Shown here: positions 45,721 through 59,225 of the stretch, piece after piece
How positions within the stretch are numbered: the stretch's first letter is position 1
How the letters are laid out: each line of letters starts with the position of its first letter
NCBI GenBank assembly: GCA_032622095.1
Contig: CP136061.1
Span: forward strand, 235,805,815 to 235,869,814
DNA from: Siphonodentalium dalli
Lineage: Eukaryota; Mollusca; Scaphopoda; Gadilida; Siphonodentaliidae
Length of the DNA stretch: 64,000 nucleotides
Reading direction: 5' to 3'
Notes under the pieces: model-generated
What the model was told of the DNA's origin: nothing
Databases searched by the model: none
What the model saw: only the letters and a program-made list of their open reading frames with translations
Position numbers and translations under genes: made by a program

Positions 45721-46379
45721 TTCTTGGTCAGAATCAATGGTGAAGTAACATCTAGCATTTCATATTCTCATATAACAGATAAAACAATGGAAAATCTATA
45801 ATATGCAATATTGTTGTCATTTTTTCGAGCAGAATGGGGGGAACAACATTTTCAAAATCCGCTTTGGGGGGAATTTTATGGAGTTCTTTGAAAAAGTCCT
45901 ATTTACGTGCATAGCTTTATTGTTTGATATTTCGTTCCTTGTGAAATTATTAATATATTATTATTGTTGTCATTACAAAATCCAAAATAGCAGACAAAAT
46001 GGTGTCCGGAAGTGGTAAAATTGTGCAAATTTCGCTACATTTTACCAAATAATTTCGATTTTTTGTTAAAAAAAAGAAAGTACCATGCTAAATCGATATC
46101 TGATCGTAATGAGCCATATCACGAGGATTTGGCCCTTCAGTGTCCATCAAATTAAAATAGATTTAAAATACAATTTCGAAGAAAAATCAATTATTATTGT
46201 AATGCCCAGATTCCCAGAAGGTAATTGAACTCACCCGTGTACTGAATACTGAATACCAATACGATGGCAGACATGAACCGCCCATTTTAGCAGAAACGAT
46301 GGCATCAATATCGAAAATAGGGACAAAATGGCCACCGGCAGCAGTAAAATTGGGCAAGTTCGGCTAAAGGTCACCAGAC

Positions 46380-48425
46380 GGTTTCCATGGCATCAAAAAT
46401 AAAAACATATTATTTTCATTAATTTATATTGTAACTAAATCTTCTCATATTATTTATAGCCAATAGTGCTATATGCCATGAAATGAGTGTCAAAAGCCAC
46501 CAAACTTGTATCCAAACATATCCAATGAGTTTCCAAAACCATTTAACGAGTGTCATCTAAGGAGCTTAAGTCCACTCATCTGGGGTCTCAAACCACCATC
46601 TTAATTAATATAGTATAACAAACCAGCACTGTCCATAGAACGGGCACTGCCAATTGCCAACCAGTGTCCCGAACCACCCAATACGCATCCCAATCGACAC
46701 AACTAGTGTCGCAAACCATCAAAATGGTGCCCAAACACGCCGTGATGAGTAATCCAAACCATCCAATGATTGACACCATATATCATCCAGAGAATGTCCC
46801 AAATCATGCACGCGGTGTTCCAAACCTCACAACGAGCATCTCAAATCATCAATTGAGAACCCCACACCATCCCATGTGTGTCCAATAAAACCAATCAATG
46901 AGTGTTCATACCCATCCAATGGCTGTCCCATGCAACATGACGATTGCCTCAAACCACCCAGACCAAGAATGTCTAAAAACAATCCGCCCTGTGCCTAAAA
47001 CCACCCCATGCAGAATGTCGCACACCATCGAATGATTGTCACAACTATTATACAAAATGATCCATCGGATATCTCGAACAACCCAGTGAGTGTCTCTTGG
47101 TTTTGGATTTTAAACCCATTGGGTGGTTTGGAACACCCATTTGATGGTCTTTATCCTTGACCGTAGCTTCTTGACATTTTGCGAAAATCCTGTGCCATAG
47201 GGTGCATCGCATATATAAGGAAATGCATTGGCCTAATATTACTTACCTTGGCCATGTGAGTCACAGAATTTTCATAACATATGCAGGACTCCCTATGGGA
47301 GACCCGCATACATGTATATGGGAGAATGCATGGCACATGATCATTAATGCTGTATCAGCACATCACACGTCATGAAAGGGTTGAATACTCGGAGGAGGGT
47401 TTTGTACACTTGTTTAAATGTATTGAGATGCAAGTTAGTAGATGGTTTATGACACCATTTGGATGGATTGGGAACTCAATGGCTGGTTTGTTATACTAGT
47501 TGTATGGTTTGGGTCACTCGGTGGGTGGTTGTAACACCCATTGCATGGTTTGAGACAACAGTTGAATTGGTTTGGACACTCGATTTGGATATGGGACACA
47601 CGTGTGGTTGAATGTAACATGCATTTGTCGATTTATTCAATGATTGGGCCATTTTATAAATTGAGACGACTTTTGGTGGTTTGAACCTATTTGGTTAGGA
47701 ACACCAGTTGCATTGTTTGGGACACTACTAGTACCATGCACTGTGATTTGGAACAACAGTTGCAGGGTTACGACACTGATCGGGTGAATGAGACACTCCT
47801 TGGATGGCCTGTGATACCCATTGTGTGGGTTAGGGTACCAGATGCATGGTTTGGAGGACTATCTGTGCTGGTCGGGAATCAGGTGCATATCGTACAGGGC
47901 ACTACTTAATTGTTTGTGCCACCCGTTGGAAAGTTTGGGACCAATTGGGTGGTTTTGGACACTAGATGTGCATATGGGACATACGAATGGTGGAATGAGA
48001 CACTCATTTGTCGACTGGTTCACTGATTGGGCCGTGGAATGGATTGAGACGACAGTTGGTGGTTTGGGACACCCGTTGTATGACATAGAACTCTCTTCGG
48101 ATGGCCTGGGACAAAAAATTTGGTGCATATGGGACACTCTTTTCCTTTCGAACATTCGCTGGATTGTTTGTGACACTCATTTGGTGGTTTGGGGCATTCA
48201 TTGGATGGATTGGCCCGCTCATTGTATGATTTGGATCACACGTTGGGTGGTTAGGGACACTCATTTTTGGTGGTTTGGGACAAAACCTGTGTAGCTTGGA
48301 ACGTGCGTTGAATTGTTTGGGGCATTACCATGCGCTGAGGTTTGGAACAATCGTTGCAGGGCTACGACAATACTCGTGGTAATTTAGATGGCACGTGATA
48401 CTCATTGTGTAAAGCACTTCAACTG
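46380..48425. repeat. Inverted degenerate minisatellite inside the hAT element
   Basis: From about 46480 to 47130, loosely repeated units resemble 'ccatccaatgagtgtcccaa'. From about 47370 to 48400 the complement ('ttggatggtttgggacactc') repeats on the same strand. Unit length is about 22-30 bp and poorly conserved. The inversion point coincides with a degenerate hairpin-MITE relative near 47190-47340. Open frames here with Trp/Gly/His-rich composition are repeat artefacts. Confidence 0.75.
47185..47345. mobile_element. Degenerate nested-hairpin MITE relative inside the hAT centre
   Basis: 'cgcatatataaggaaatgca' followed by 'ttggcctaatatt', and later 'gggagacccgcata' and 'gggagaatgcatggcac', resemble the hairpin arms of 5145-5536 and the degenerate copy near 17.6 kb ('gggagacccacatatataag'). 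Termini not recognised. Confidence 0.5.
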
Positions 48426-49812
48426 TTGACTTCCGATTGCCATTTTCGTCATCATTTTTGAAAACTCGGGTTTTGACTTACTGTTATCGTATTATGATTG
48501 GACATCATGTATGGTGGCGCAACTGGCACCTACGGTGAAAGTTACTGTAAAATGCTCTTTTTGTTATGTTCGGTTGCCATTTTGTCCTCCATTTTGGTCT
48601 CTTTTTTTTCAGTCAAATTATGCAGGAAATGACAGGCATATGGCATGGAATCAAGAACAATAGGTTTTTGCTGAACATGTATGTAGTGAGTGGGGTATAC
48701 TCGGAAATCGCCGCCATATTGCCCGGAACATACACTGTCACCTTTTAACGTCTAAATTGTTTGAGTAGACATCCTTACGAAAAATGAATGAAGTTTAATC
48801 CTGGGGGTGTGCATGTTTGATCGACCTGGTTCCCGGACTAAAATTTCAATTTTCGTTTTCTTACATGTTTTACTACATTTTTTTATAATAAAAAATAACG
48901 AATTTTCCTCCCTGAAACGCGCGGAACGTTTGTGGTCAGTAGATTTGTATATTTATATAAATTTTTCCAGGTTCACCTTAAAATTGTGCTTTGTATTCGA
49001 CAGTATGTGAAAATAAAAGATTTTTTTTTTTTTGGGTACATTCAGAAACCCCTTCTGAAATGAAAACGCCAGGAAATTTCATTTCAGAAATTGTGTATCA
49101 TCGATCAGTGATGATTATGGCACTATTAATACAAAAATCAGCTTTGTACTCGAAAGTGCAAATAGAAGTAATGTTTTGTGGTTTTGGGGGTACTATCAGA
49201 AACCCCCTTCTGAAATGAAAACGCCAGGAAATTTTGTTTCAGAAATTGTGTATTATTGATCAGTGATTGCTGGAGCACTATTAATATAAAAATCAGCTTT
49301 GTACTCAAAAATGCAAATAGTCATTTTTGGAGTTTTTGTGGGTCTCCGGCCCCAAAACGCCAGGAATGCGGAACTTAAGAAATCGGATTTCTTCAAACGT
49401 TCCTGGGGTGGAACAAATCTGGGGCATCAAATCTTTCGTACGCAATTGTGCAAATAGAACACAGCAGGCTCTCGGACAATTACAGCTATATAATTGTTGT
49501 AGTCCGATACCAATGGTAGTTATAGTTATCTGATAAACTGTTCACACCACAATAGATCAAACACCAACATGCACGTTTATTCTGAATGACATACATTCAA
49601 AATTACCTATGTTGGCTAACTTGGCAACCTTGTGCTTCATTTTTTGTGAGTTCATATCATTTGCATATGTTATCTAGACGCAAAAAAACGAGACTACACC
49701 AAAGTAACACCGATTCGAACATATCCGAATCAGCAGACCGATTCGGTGTCGATCTCGAATCGGGTGCCCGATATCGACATCGAATCGAATCTCGAATATT
49801 CGGAGGTCCCTA

Positions 49813-50490
49813 AATCATAACATTTTTTTTTATGTTAGCCCTTAAAATGGTGAACCCCAAATTTGAGCCCGTGCAGTGAAAACATATGTCAGCTTTTCCT
49901 GATTCATGTCCAGATACAGGAGGGTCCAGATATGTCCCAATATACATATTGCATGCCAGAATCTAAGATATAGGCACATACCCATTTTTTATGATGGGCC
50001 CTTAAAATCCATATTTTATGACATAATCCAAGATATAGGCCATTATAATTTTCTATAATGGGCCCTTAAAATGGTAAACCCCAAATTTGAGCCGTTTAAA
50101 CCGAAGTAAACTATACCTGAGTCATGTCCAGATGCAGGATGATCCAGATATGTCCCGATATCCATATTATATGCCAGAATCCAACGATATAGTCACATAC
50201 CAATATTTTATGATGGACCCTTAAAATTGTGAATCCCAAAGTTGAGCTTGTGCAGTGAAAACCTATGCCAAATCTATGTCAACTATACCCGAGTCATGTC
50301 CAGATGCAGGATGGTCCAGATGTGACCCAATATTCATATTATATCCCAGAATCCTTAAAATATAGGCACATAACAATTTTCTATGATGGGCCCTTAAAAT
50401 GGTAGGCCCCAAATTTGAGCCCGTGCAGGTGTAACCTAAGTAAACTATTCTCCTGATATTCAAATTAGATGCCAGAACCCCAAATTTGAG
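49813..50490 (+). repeat. ~160-bp satellite, 4-5 units
   Basis: Units contain 'catgtccagatgcagg', 'gtccagatatgtcccaatat', 'tatgccagaatcc' and 'gggcccttaaaatgg'. 'cccttaaaat' occurs near 49839, 49999, 50063, 50217 and 50391, so one unit is truncated. Single units also sit at 52255-52400 and 54400-54545, and an inverted set is at 59225-59850. Confidence 0.85.
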
Positions 50491-52090
50491 CCAGTGCGGG
50501 GGGGGTGCAAAAAAAATTCCGGCACGTATGTCGGGGTGGGTGGGTGGTCAAAGCCACCAACAAACAATTTTGTCCGCAACTAAAAACAAAACTTCCTGCT
50601 TGTTTTGTTAGTGTTTTGGCAATGAGTTGGGCTTCAAAACCACTTTGAATGAGAGAAATAATGTAACTCTAACTGGTAAACGGACTGCAGACAGTTATCC
50701 AGTTGTATTTTTTATAAATGGGTGTTAGTCCATGGGAAATTCGAACGTGATCCTGCATGAGCGATTTTTAAAAAGCAAAGTCTGCCTTTTGATGTTAAAC
50801 CGAGCTATTCAAATATACACACTTGTAATAAAATATACTGACTGTAGACTTATTCAGTTTTGTACTACAGGAGGGTGCAGCTGATAAGTTATATCTTATA
50901 CACTGAACAGCACTAAGGGAATTGTCATATAAAGAACAACCATTATCATAACAATATTATCTTTATTTAGAATAATCTGCATATAAAACAAACACAAATA
51001 AAATTTAGCATAAAGGTATAAAAGAAAAATAAGAGGAATGCTCATCACTATAAAACTATGAAACAGCAACTGGGCCCAGCTGGGCTGATTAAAAATAAAA
51101 CTTTAAAATAAAAAAGTTAACACTGTGATAACAAGACATAGAGTATTTGGCATCACTATTAGACTAGATATCTTCCTTTGATAAAACATAACAATAAGCC
51201 ATGTAAAACTTCCTTTGATTGTCAACTTTTACCAAGTTTGGTTTTCAAAGTTTGATTATACCAATAAAACTTTACTATAGTCATTCTGCCTATATAACTG
51301 TTCATAATTCAAAAGAAGTATTAATGGTGACATTATTTCATGTGAATCTATGGCTTGTGTTATCACAATCTAGACATTGATCTAAACACAATTAAATGTG
51401 CAAATAAAACAAATGAAAAACAAATCTGGACGGCTTGTCAGTAAAACAACCTTTGTCATAATAATGTAAAAATAGAAGTGGATTTCTCATCGCATAAAGT
51501 TGGCACATGATAATATTGAGCTAAGACTGAATGTTACAGACTTATACAACTAAAAACATAAAACAAAAAAGAAAATACCAAAACATTCTCATCTATAGAC
51601 AGCTGTAACCTTGTTCCTCAACTTAACAATTGTTCAAATCAACAAAACCGACTTTAACCATACATAATGCACACTAAGTGTGCGTTCGATTTGTCAACTT
51701 GACACATTTGGACACATATTTACAAAAGTAGTAAGAAATAAATGTTGCTTCTTATTGCTTTTAAATGAAGTGAGCTACGTGACTGATCAGCTGTCAAAAA
51801 TATCTTTTAATCATAGTTGTATCTCAAATCGGACTATATATTCTGATAAGGCAGCATTGCATAATTCCATTTCTTTAAATGTTGGGAGATAGCAGTCGAA
51901 TCACTGTTCGAATCAGGTAGAATATCAAAATGTTACTAGCGCCATAGATGTGTTCTGACATCCATTCAGAAAACGAAAATAGTCATGCTTGTGTTTTCTC
52001 AAAACATAGGAAGCTCACATAGTAGTATGGGCCTAAATTCACTTGAAAGTTATTAACTGTTTCCGCCGGTTTTCGCATCTTTATTACTGT
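50491..52090. other. AT-rich DNA, no gene recognised
   Basis: A G8 tract near 50500 and a short GC-rich segment like that at 52100 ('ggtgggtgggtggtcaaagc') begin the block. The rest is AT-rich with no supported exon. The open frame at 51680-51892 has no motif. Confidence 0.35.
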
Positions 52091-52097
52091 TTTAGTG

Positions 52098-54240
52098 TTT
52101 TAAGGGGGGTGGGTGTCCAAAAATGGTCGGAAAAAAATGTCGAAAACGGAAATAAAATTGGCGGTGGGGGTGGGTGGGTAAAAAAAATGATCGAAAGGGA
52201 AAAAATGCCATACGTGCCTGAAATCTTTTTCCGACCCCACCCCCTGCCAGTGCAGTGAAAACCTATGTCAGCTATACCTGAGTCAAGTCCGGACTCAGGA
52301 GGGTCCAGATATGTCCCATTATCCACAATATATCCCAGAATCTAAATGTTTAAACACATACCCTTTTTCTATGATTGACCCTTAAAATGGTGAACCCTGT
52401 GTAGTGGGAACTGGGGTGGAGTGGGACATTTTTTCTTTGAATGCTCATTACTCAATTTGTGCTACATGACTTGCTTTTTGTACTATTTATACATCATTGC
52501 CATCTTGATATATTTCCCATGCTGGCAACTTAAACAAGGTACCCAAATGTCTCACACTTCCCCGGGTCAGGGGGTATAGTGGGTCACCCATTGGAATTCC
52601 ATAACATACCCTATAACAACAACAGAAATAGTTATTCATTCAAAGGGGGAAATTCGTTCTGTGGTAACACGCATTCATATAGTTGAAACACAAGGCTTTA
52701 TTGATACTTCCACTCAATCGGGGAGGAGTGGGACACAGTTTCAATCCACAGGGCCCAATTATAATCTGACAAATTGAAAAAAGTTCTGTTTGGGGTCTAC
52801 ATGTAGAAGATAAAAGCAACCAGGAATGGTATTTTCCAAAGATCTGCTCATTACTGTAACTAACAGTCCCAATGTACACCGAGCCACATGTCCCACTCTA
52901 ACCCGACATAGTCATGTATCAGTTGAGTCAATATTTTAGCAACACGCCTATGTACTCTAGTAGCTCATGGTGGTTTTGTATGCACTTGTATGTCCAGAGC
53001 AAAACTCTTCATAAATCCACTAATTGAAGGTACACAAATAATATTTGGTTGGTGACACATTTCCCATTGAGGGCGAAATGGGTCAAATGGCCACGCCCCT
53101 TTTTGCGCGAAGTACTACCACCCGCCGTGACTATATCTCCAGAACCGTTGGACATAGGGGGTCGTGTGACCACTCAAAATATGCGGAATGGCCACATTAT
53201 GGGCAGTCAGTAATACATTTTCATATCCAAAATCCAATGGTTTTGAAGATAATTGCCAAAAACAAAACAAAATCTATATTTAAGGGCTCAATTTTGGGGT
53301 TCAGCACTTTTATCTCAAAGCTGAGCCCCCAATTAGAATGTTATTGACCTATATTCATCGGTGCCACATACAGGTATCATTTCTGATATTTTCTGTACCA
53401 TTATCGTTTGGGATTGACCTTCAAGGGGCTCTTGACCCTGAAAATAAGGTTTTTGGATGGAATATATTGGTCATAGAATGAAATACAGACATTTTCCCAA
53501 TAACAAAGATGTTGAGGAAATCATCAATTATGGGGTATTTGATCAGTAACCTAAAACTCCTACAAAAAGGTTACCTGGTGATATAATTTGAATGTAGTTC
53601 ATCTTTTGTTATCTAGATTTCATAGCCTTTGATGTGAGATAGCTGACAAAATGGTTATAAATGGAATGACATATATCGCATTAGCTATATACTTGTAAAT
53701 GAGTTCAATGCGTTATTTTCTTTAAACTTATGGGAAAACAGGGTGTTTTTATGGTATTCTAATGTTGAATTGAATTATACTCAGCCCACAAGTAGGTTTA
53801 GTAAATGTTGAGTTACTACAATTTGATCAATCAGTATAATTCGGTAGTCGAGCGGGTTGTGTCTTTGTCAGTCCCACTTCAATTTTGGTTGGCTGCATCA
53901 CCATTTTATATAAAGGTTCTACAATTTCCCTAGCACGTACATTATTTTAGAACAAATAATGGCTAGCCTGGCATGATTGCCTATATTTATATCCTGATAT
54001 ATGTATATGTACATGTAGATTTATATTTGCCCTAAATTGTTTCTGGTTCAAATTTGGGAGTTTGTAAGAAAATAAGTCATAAGAAAGATGCAGTTGCAGG
54101 AATGTTAAAATATATTGTCCTGTTCAAAACTAACAAATACATTTCCAGTTATAATAAATCCAAACATTAAAAATATAGGGCTTCCATATATACAGAATAT
54201 TTTCCAACTTGACAATCGTTCCTTGTGTTCAACTGAGTGT
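52098..54240 (+). repeat. 2.15-kb tandem duplication, first copy
   Basis: Offset to the second copy is 2143-2150 bp. It starts 'gtgttttaaggggggtgggt', contains one satellite unit, 'ggggtggagtgggacatt', the 'aattttggggttcagcac' segment and ends 'tgtgttcaactgagtg'. The copies differ by occasional substitutions and small indels (about 1-2%). No coding content; the frames across the G- and C-rich edge are artefacts. Confidence 0.9.
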
Positions 54241-56390
54241 TTTAAGGGGGGTGGGTGTCCAAAAATGGTCGGAAAAAAATGTCGAAAACGGAAAAAAATT
54301 TGGCGGTGGGGGTGGGTGGGTAAAAAAAATAATCGAAAGGGAAAAAATGCCATACGTGCCTGAAATCTTTTTCCGACCCCACCCCCTGCCAGTGCAGTAA
54401 AAACCTATGTCAGCTATACCCGAGTCAAGTCCGGATTCAGGAGGGTCCAGATATGTTCCATTATCCACAATATATCCCAGAATCTAAATGTTTAAACACA
54501 TACCCTTTTTCTATGATTGACCCTTAAAATGGTGAACCCTGTTTAGTGGGAACTGGGGTGGAGTGGGACATTTTTTCTTTGAATGCTCATTACTCAATTT
54601 GTGCTACATGACTGTTGCTTTTTGTACTATTTATACATCATTGCCATCTTGATATATTTCCCATGCTGGCAACTTAAACAAGGTACCCAAATGTCTCACA
54701 CTTCCCCGGGTCATGGGGTATAGTGGGTCACCCATTGGAATTCCATAACATACCCTATAACAACAACTGAAATAGTTATTCATTCAAATGGGGAAATTCG
54801 TTCTGTGGTAACACGCATTCATATAGTTGAAACACAAGGCGTTATTGATACTTCCACTCAATCGGGGAGGAGTGGGACACAGTTTCAATCCACAGGGCCC
54901 AATTCTAATCTGACAAATTGAAAAAAGTTCTGTTTGGGGTCTACATGTAGAAGATAAAAGCAACCAGGAATGGTATTTTCCAAAGATCTGCTCAACTCTA
55001 TATTACTGTAACTAACAGTCCCAATGTACACCGAGCCACATGTCCCACTCTAACCCGACATAGTCATGTATCAGTTGAGTCAATATTTTAGCAACACGCC
55101 TATGTACTCTAGTAGCTCATGGTGGTTTTGTATGCACTTGTATGTCCAGAGCAAAACTCTTCATAAATCCACTAATTGAAGGTACACGAACAATATTTGG
55201 TTGGTGACACATTTCCCATTGAGGGCGAAATGGGTCAAATGGCCACGCCCCTTTTTGCGCGAAGTACTACCACCCGCCGTGACTATATCTCCAGAACCGT
55301 TGGACATAGGGGTCGTGTGACCACTCAAAATATGCGGAATGGCCACATTATGGGGAGTCAGTAATACATTTTCATATCCAAAAGTCAATGGTTTTAAAGA
55401 TAATTGCCAAAAACAAAACAAAATCTATATTTAAGGGCTCAATTTTGGGGTTCAGCACTTTTATCTCAAAGCTGAGCCCCCAATTAGAATTTTATTGACC
55501 TATATTCATCGGTGCCACATACAGGTATCATTTCTGATATTTTCTGTACCATTATCGTTTGGGATTGACCTTCAAGGGGCTCTTGATCCTGAAAATAAGG
55601 TTTTTGGATGGAATATATTGGTCGTAGAATGAAAAACAGACATTTTCCCAATAACAAAGATGTTGAGGAAATAATCAATTATGGGGTATTTGATCAGTAA
55701 CCTAAAACTCCTACAAAAAGGTTACCTGGTGATATAATTTGAATGTAGTTCATCTTTTGTTATCTAGATTTCACGGCCTTTGATGTGAGATAGCTGACAA
55801 AATGGTTATAAATGGAATGACATATGTCGCATTAGCAATATACTTGTAAATGAGTTCAATGCGTTATTTTCTTTAAACTTATGGGAGAACAGGGTGTTTT
55901 TATGGTATTCTAATGTTGAATTGAATTATACTCAGCCCACAAGTAGGTTTAGTGAATGTTGAGTTACTACAATTTGATCAATCAGTATAATTCGGTAGTC
56001 GAGCGGGTTGTGTCTTTATCAGTCCCACTTCAATTTTGATTGGCTGCATCACCATTTTGTATAAATGTTCTACAATTTCCCTAGCACGTACCTTATTTTA
56101 GAACAAATAATGGCTAGCCTGGCATGATTGCCTATATTTATATCCTGATATATGTATATGTACATGTAGATTTATATTTGCCCTAAATTGTTTCTGGTTC
56201 AAATTTGGGAGTTTGTAAGAAAATAAGTCATAAGAAAGATGCAGTTGCAGTAATGTTAAAATATATTGTCCTGTTCAAAACTAACAAATACATGTCCAGT
56301 TATAATAAATCCAAACATTAAAAATATAGGGCTTCCATATATACAGAATATTTTCCAACTTGACAATCGTTCCTTGTGTTCAACTGAGTG
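54241..56390 (+). repeat. 2.15-kb tandem duplication, second copy
   Basis: Copy of 52098-54240, ending at 'caactgagtg' (56381-56390), where unique sequence resumes. The junction falls at 'gagtg/ttttaagg', about 5 bp of shared sequence with the left edge ('agtgttttaagg'), compatible with a microhomology or unequal exchange event. Confidence 0.9.
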
Positions 56391-58370
56391 AGTTCATGTT
56401 AGGTTCATGGAAATTTATTTGGCAAGCTTGATTCTAAAGTGTCTAGCTTTATGGGCTTGAAATTCCGAATGCAATCCTGTTGCGTTGTGAGCTCAGAGAG
56501 AGAGTTAGAAGACAAATACAAGCATCAGTTGATATGCAGATTATAAATACGTATAAATCTACATTCTGCAGGTAGCCATGCTATGCAATCCTCCCTCATG
56601 TTTCAACTTATCAAGGAAAAATTATCACATTACCATTGACTATGATAGTCAGACGTTTTTGTAGATTTTGTAGATTTGTGGATGTTGTAGATTTTGTAGA
56701 TTTCTGGATGTTGTAATGCAATATAGATCTCCATTATAGTTGCACAAATTTATTTTTCATTTCGTCCCTTTAAATTGACTTTTATTTTTATTATATGTGC
56801 CACTCCAGAAATGTCAGTAAAAGTACTGTAAACCGTTTGGTTTGATGTTATAGGCACAGGAGATATATATATACTTTTCATGTCAAATATTGTGAACCAT
56901 GCATGTACGTGTATGTGTGTCAGTCACCTTATGGGTATGCTGTACATGCAATAACTACATGTATATTCTAGTGAAATTTATGGCCATGCCTACGTATGTG
57001 TATGTACCTGATTCTAACACAATGATTGTCGGGTTGTAATCTATGTTTGGGGAAAGTTACTATGTATTTTTCATTTGTGTTGCATTTGTCAATATTAATG
57101 GGTCCCAGGAGCCCAGATGTTACTAGTGCAGAGCCCATTTAATTTTCATGAGACTGGTGGACTTCATGTCTATACTCCTAAATAAACATGATTCTGAGTC
57201 TTATCAGACCAAGACGGTATTGTGTAGGTTTTACTAGAATTATATTTAGAAAAGACTCAATCATTATTTTTCCACTGCCCTATATATCACAAAATATTCA
57301 TGTGGCAGTATTCATCCCAAGTTTAGTGGTGATGCTAATAAATTTAGTATGATATTCAGGTAGAGCAAAGCGATCTGAACAAATCGACGATAAGCCAATA
57401 TGTGTAGAAAACATTAAAAAACATGTATATTGTGAAATATTTCAATAATGGGTGCTGGTTTTTACAAACTGGCCATAATTGAGATGACTATTCCTGTTAA
57501 GCGTACACATTAAATATTTTGAAGTATATACAATGTATGCATCTTGAACGTTTCATACAGACACTGACTTTTGCACAAATTGCTCGGATTAGCCAAACAA
57601 TGCAAAAATAACTAACTTTAGGTAAAATGATGGTACTTAACAGAATCGCTTTGACCTACAAACATCATACTAGTAGCAATCCAACAGTACCCATCAGCAT
57701 AAAATAAAATTAGCAGGACCACTTAACCTGGGGTGGTGTTTTAAAAATGAAAATATCTTTTAAATGGTAAGTTATGAGGGCTGTTAGCTATTATGAAGAA
57801 TTATGTTAGTGAAATTATATACCCTCATCTTCTCCAACCTGCAAGTGCTGCAACTATCATGGCCAATCAAAACTAATTCCATCATTTCCTAAAACATTTT
57901 GTGAGATGAGGTCTCCTTTTGGAAGAATTGATTACTTCTGAAATATATACTGGTATATATGGGCATCTCTCATCTGATTACAACATGTTTTTACTATGCC
58001 CAGATGCAATACCCATTTTAGGATCGCAACATGTGGCTGCTGCATGAAGCAAACAGCTGGTCATTCCATTTAGTAAAACTGTTTAGCATGTTTCATAGCT
58101 TGGTCACTTAAATCAGATCAGCTGTTAAATGTTGATAACACATTTTGAAAACCTGTTTTGTTCAATCTGTACATTTCTGTTGATTAGAGCACAATTGTTA
58201 CCTGATTTATGGTAAAGCACACCAGTTTCCAAGGCATGTTCAGTCGTGAAGAGCTCATGTTGTGTGTCGGGGTCAACACATCATCAGCAGCAATTTCCAG
58301 CTAATCCCATTGTGTGTGGTCAATTGTGCTCTTAAGTCGATCAGAGAATTTGGATAGTTCTTGAAATAGT
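56391..58370. other. AT-rich DNA, no gene recognised
   Basis: A small tandem pair built on 'gtagattttgtagattt' and 'tggatgtt' lies at about 56660-56711. No exon, RNA gene or defined transposon is visible in the rest. Confidence 0.35.
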
Positions 58371-59225
58371 TTTTTGGCAATTATCTTAAAAACCATTGAC
58401 TTTTGGACATGAAAATATATTACTGACCCCCATAATGTGGATTTTCAGGATCAAGAGCTCCTTGAAGGTCAATCCCATCCGACAATGGTACAGCAATTAT
58501 ACCTATATGTGGTACCGATGGATATAGATCAATAAAATTCGCATTGGGGGCTCAGCTTTGAGATAAAAGTGCTGAAACCCCAAAATTGGGCCCTTAAAAA
58601 TGGATTTATTTTTGTTTTTGGCAATTATCTTAAAAACCATTGACTTTTGGATATGAATGACTCCCCATAATGTGGCCATTCCGCACATTTTGAGTGGTCA
58701 CACGACCCCCTATGTTCAACGGTTCTGGAGATATAGTCACCGCTGGTGGTAGTACTTCGCGAAACAAGGGGCGTGGCCATTTGACCCATTTCGCCCTCAA
58801 TGGGAAATGTGTCACCTACCAAATATTGTTCGTGTACCTTCAATTTGTGGATTCATGAAGAGTTTTGCTCTGGACATACACGTGCATACAAAACCACCAT
58901 GAGCTACTAGAGTAATGCTAAGGTATTGAAACAGATATACAATTTGAAGCCCAAACACAGTTGTTTCAGAGCTCAGAGTCGGTAAGAAAATATCTCTCAT
59001 ATGAAAAATTTCAAAATGTTGTGTTCGGAAAATATTGCTCAGATTCCATAAAAATCACATAAAAATATAATATGCTTGCTACACGTTTGATTCATGTCAT
59101 ATGTTCTGGGGACATCTTATGAGCATCAAAGTAATCCATACAGAATAGGCAGCTCATCGATGGTATGTAGTTATCTCCACTGCCCACAGTACCCACTGTC
59201 CCACTCCACCCCAGTTTCCCCTACA
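58370..59225 (-). repeat. Inverted, diverged copy of the 53-55.5-kb repeat
   Basis: On the minus strand this follows 55160-55480 and flanking parts: 'gggaaatgtgtcacctacca', 'gtacttcgcgaaac', 'ctcagctttgagataaaagt' and 'ccccaaaattgggcccttaa' all have complements in the tandem pair. The segment 'attatcttaaaaaccattga' is present twice (58380 and 58624). At about 59190, 'tcccactccaccccagttt' is the complement of 'aactggggtggagtggga'. Confidence 0.8.

Larger units (their letters stand above)
43591..49812. mobile_element. 6.2-kb fold-back hAT element, non-autonomous
   Basis: Flanked by a perfect 8-bp duplication AATCATAA (43583-43590 and 49813-49820). Ends are TAGGGGTCTGCGAATCGG at the left and, on the other strand, TAGGGACCTCCGAATATTCG at the right, the YAGGG-type ends and 8-bp duplication of the hAT superfamily. 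The inverted similarity extends inward for about 0.9 kb (43591-44500 against 48990-49812) and intermittently further. The interior holds an inverted minisatellite and no transposase frame. The arms have diverged substantially, so this is older than the giant palindrome at 23-31 kb. Confidence 0.85.

Noticed and set aside
46588-48294. Trp/Gly-rich and His/Pro-rich open frames up to 157 codons
   Set aside because: They follow the degenerate minisatellite on both strands and have no motif.
52043-54468. Gly/Lys-rich and Pro/Phe-rich open frames at both copies of the G-rich edge
   Set aside because: Low-complexity 'ggggggtgggtgtcc' and 'ggcggtgggggtgggtggg' sequence at the edge of a tandem non-coding repeat.
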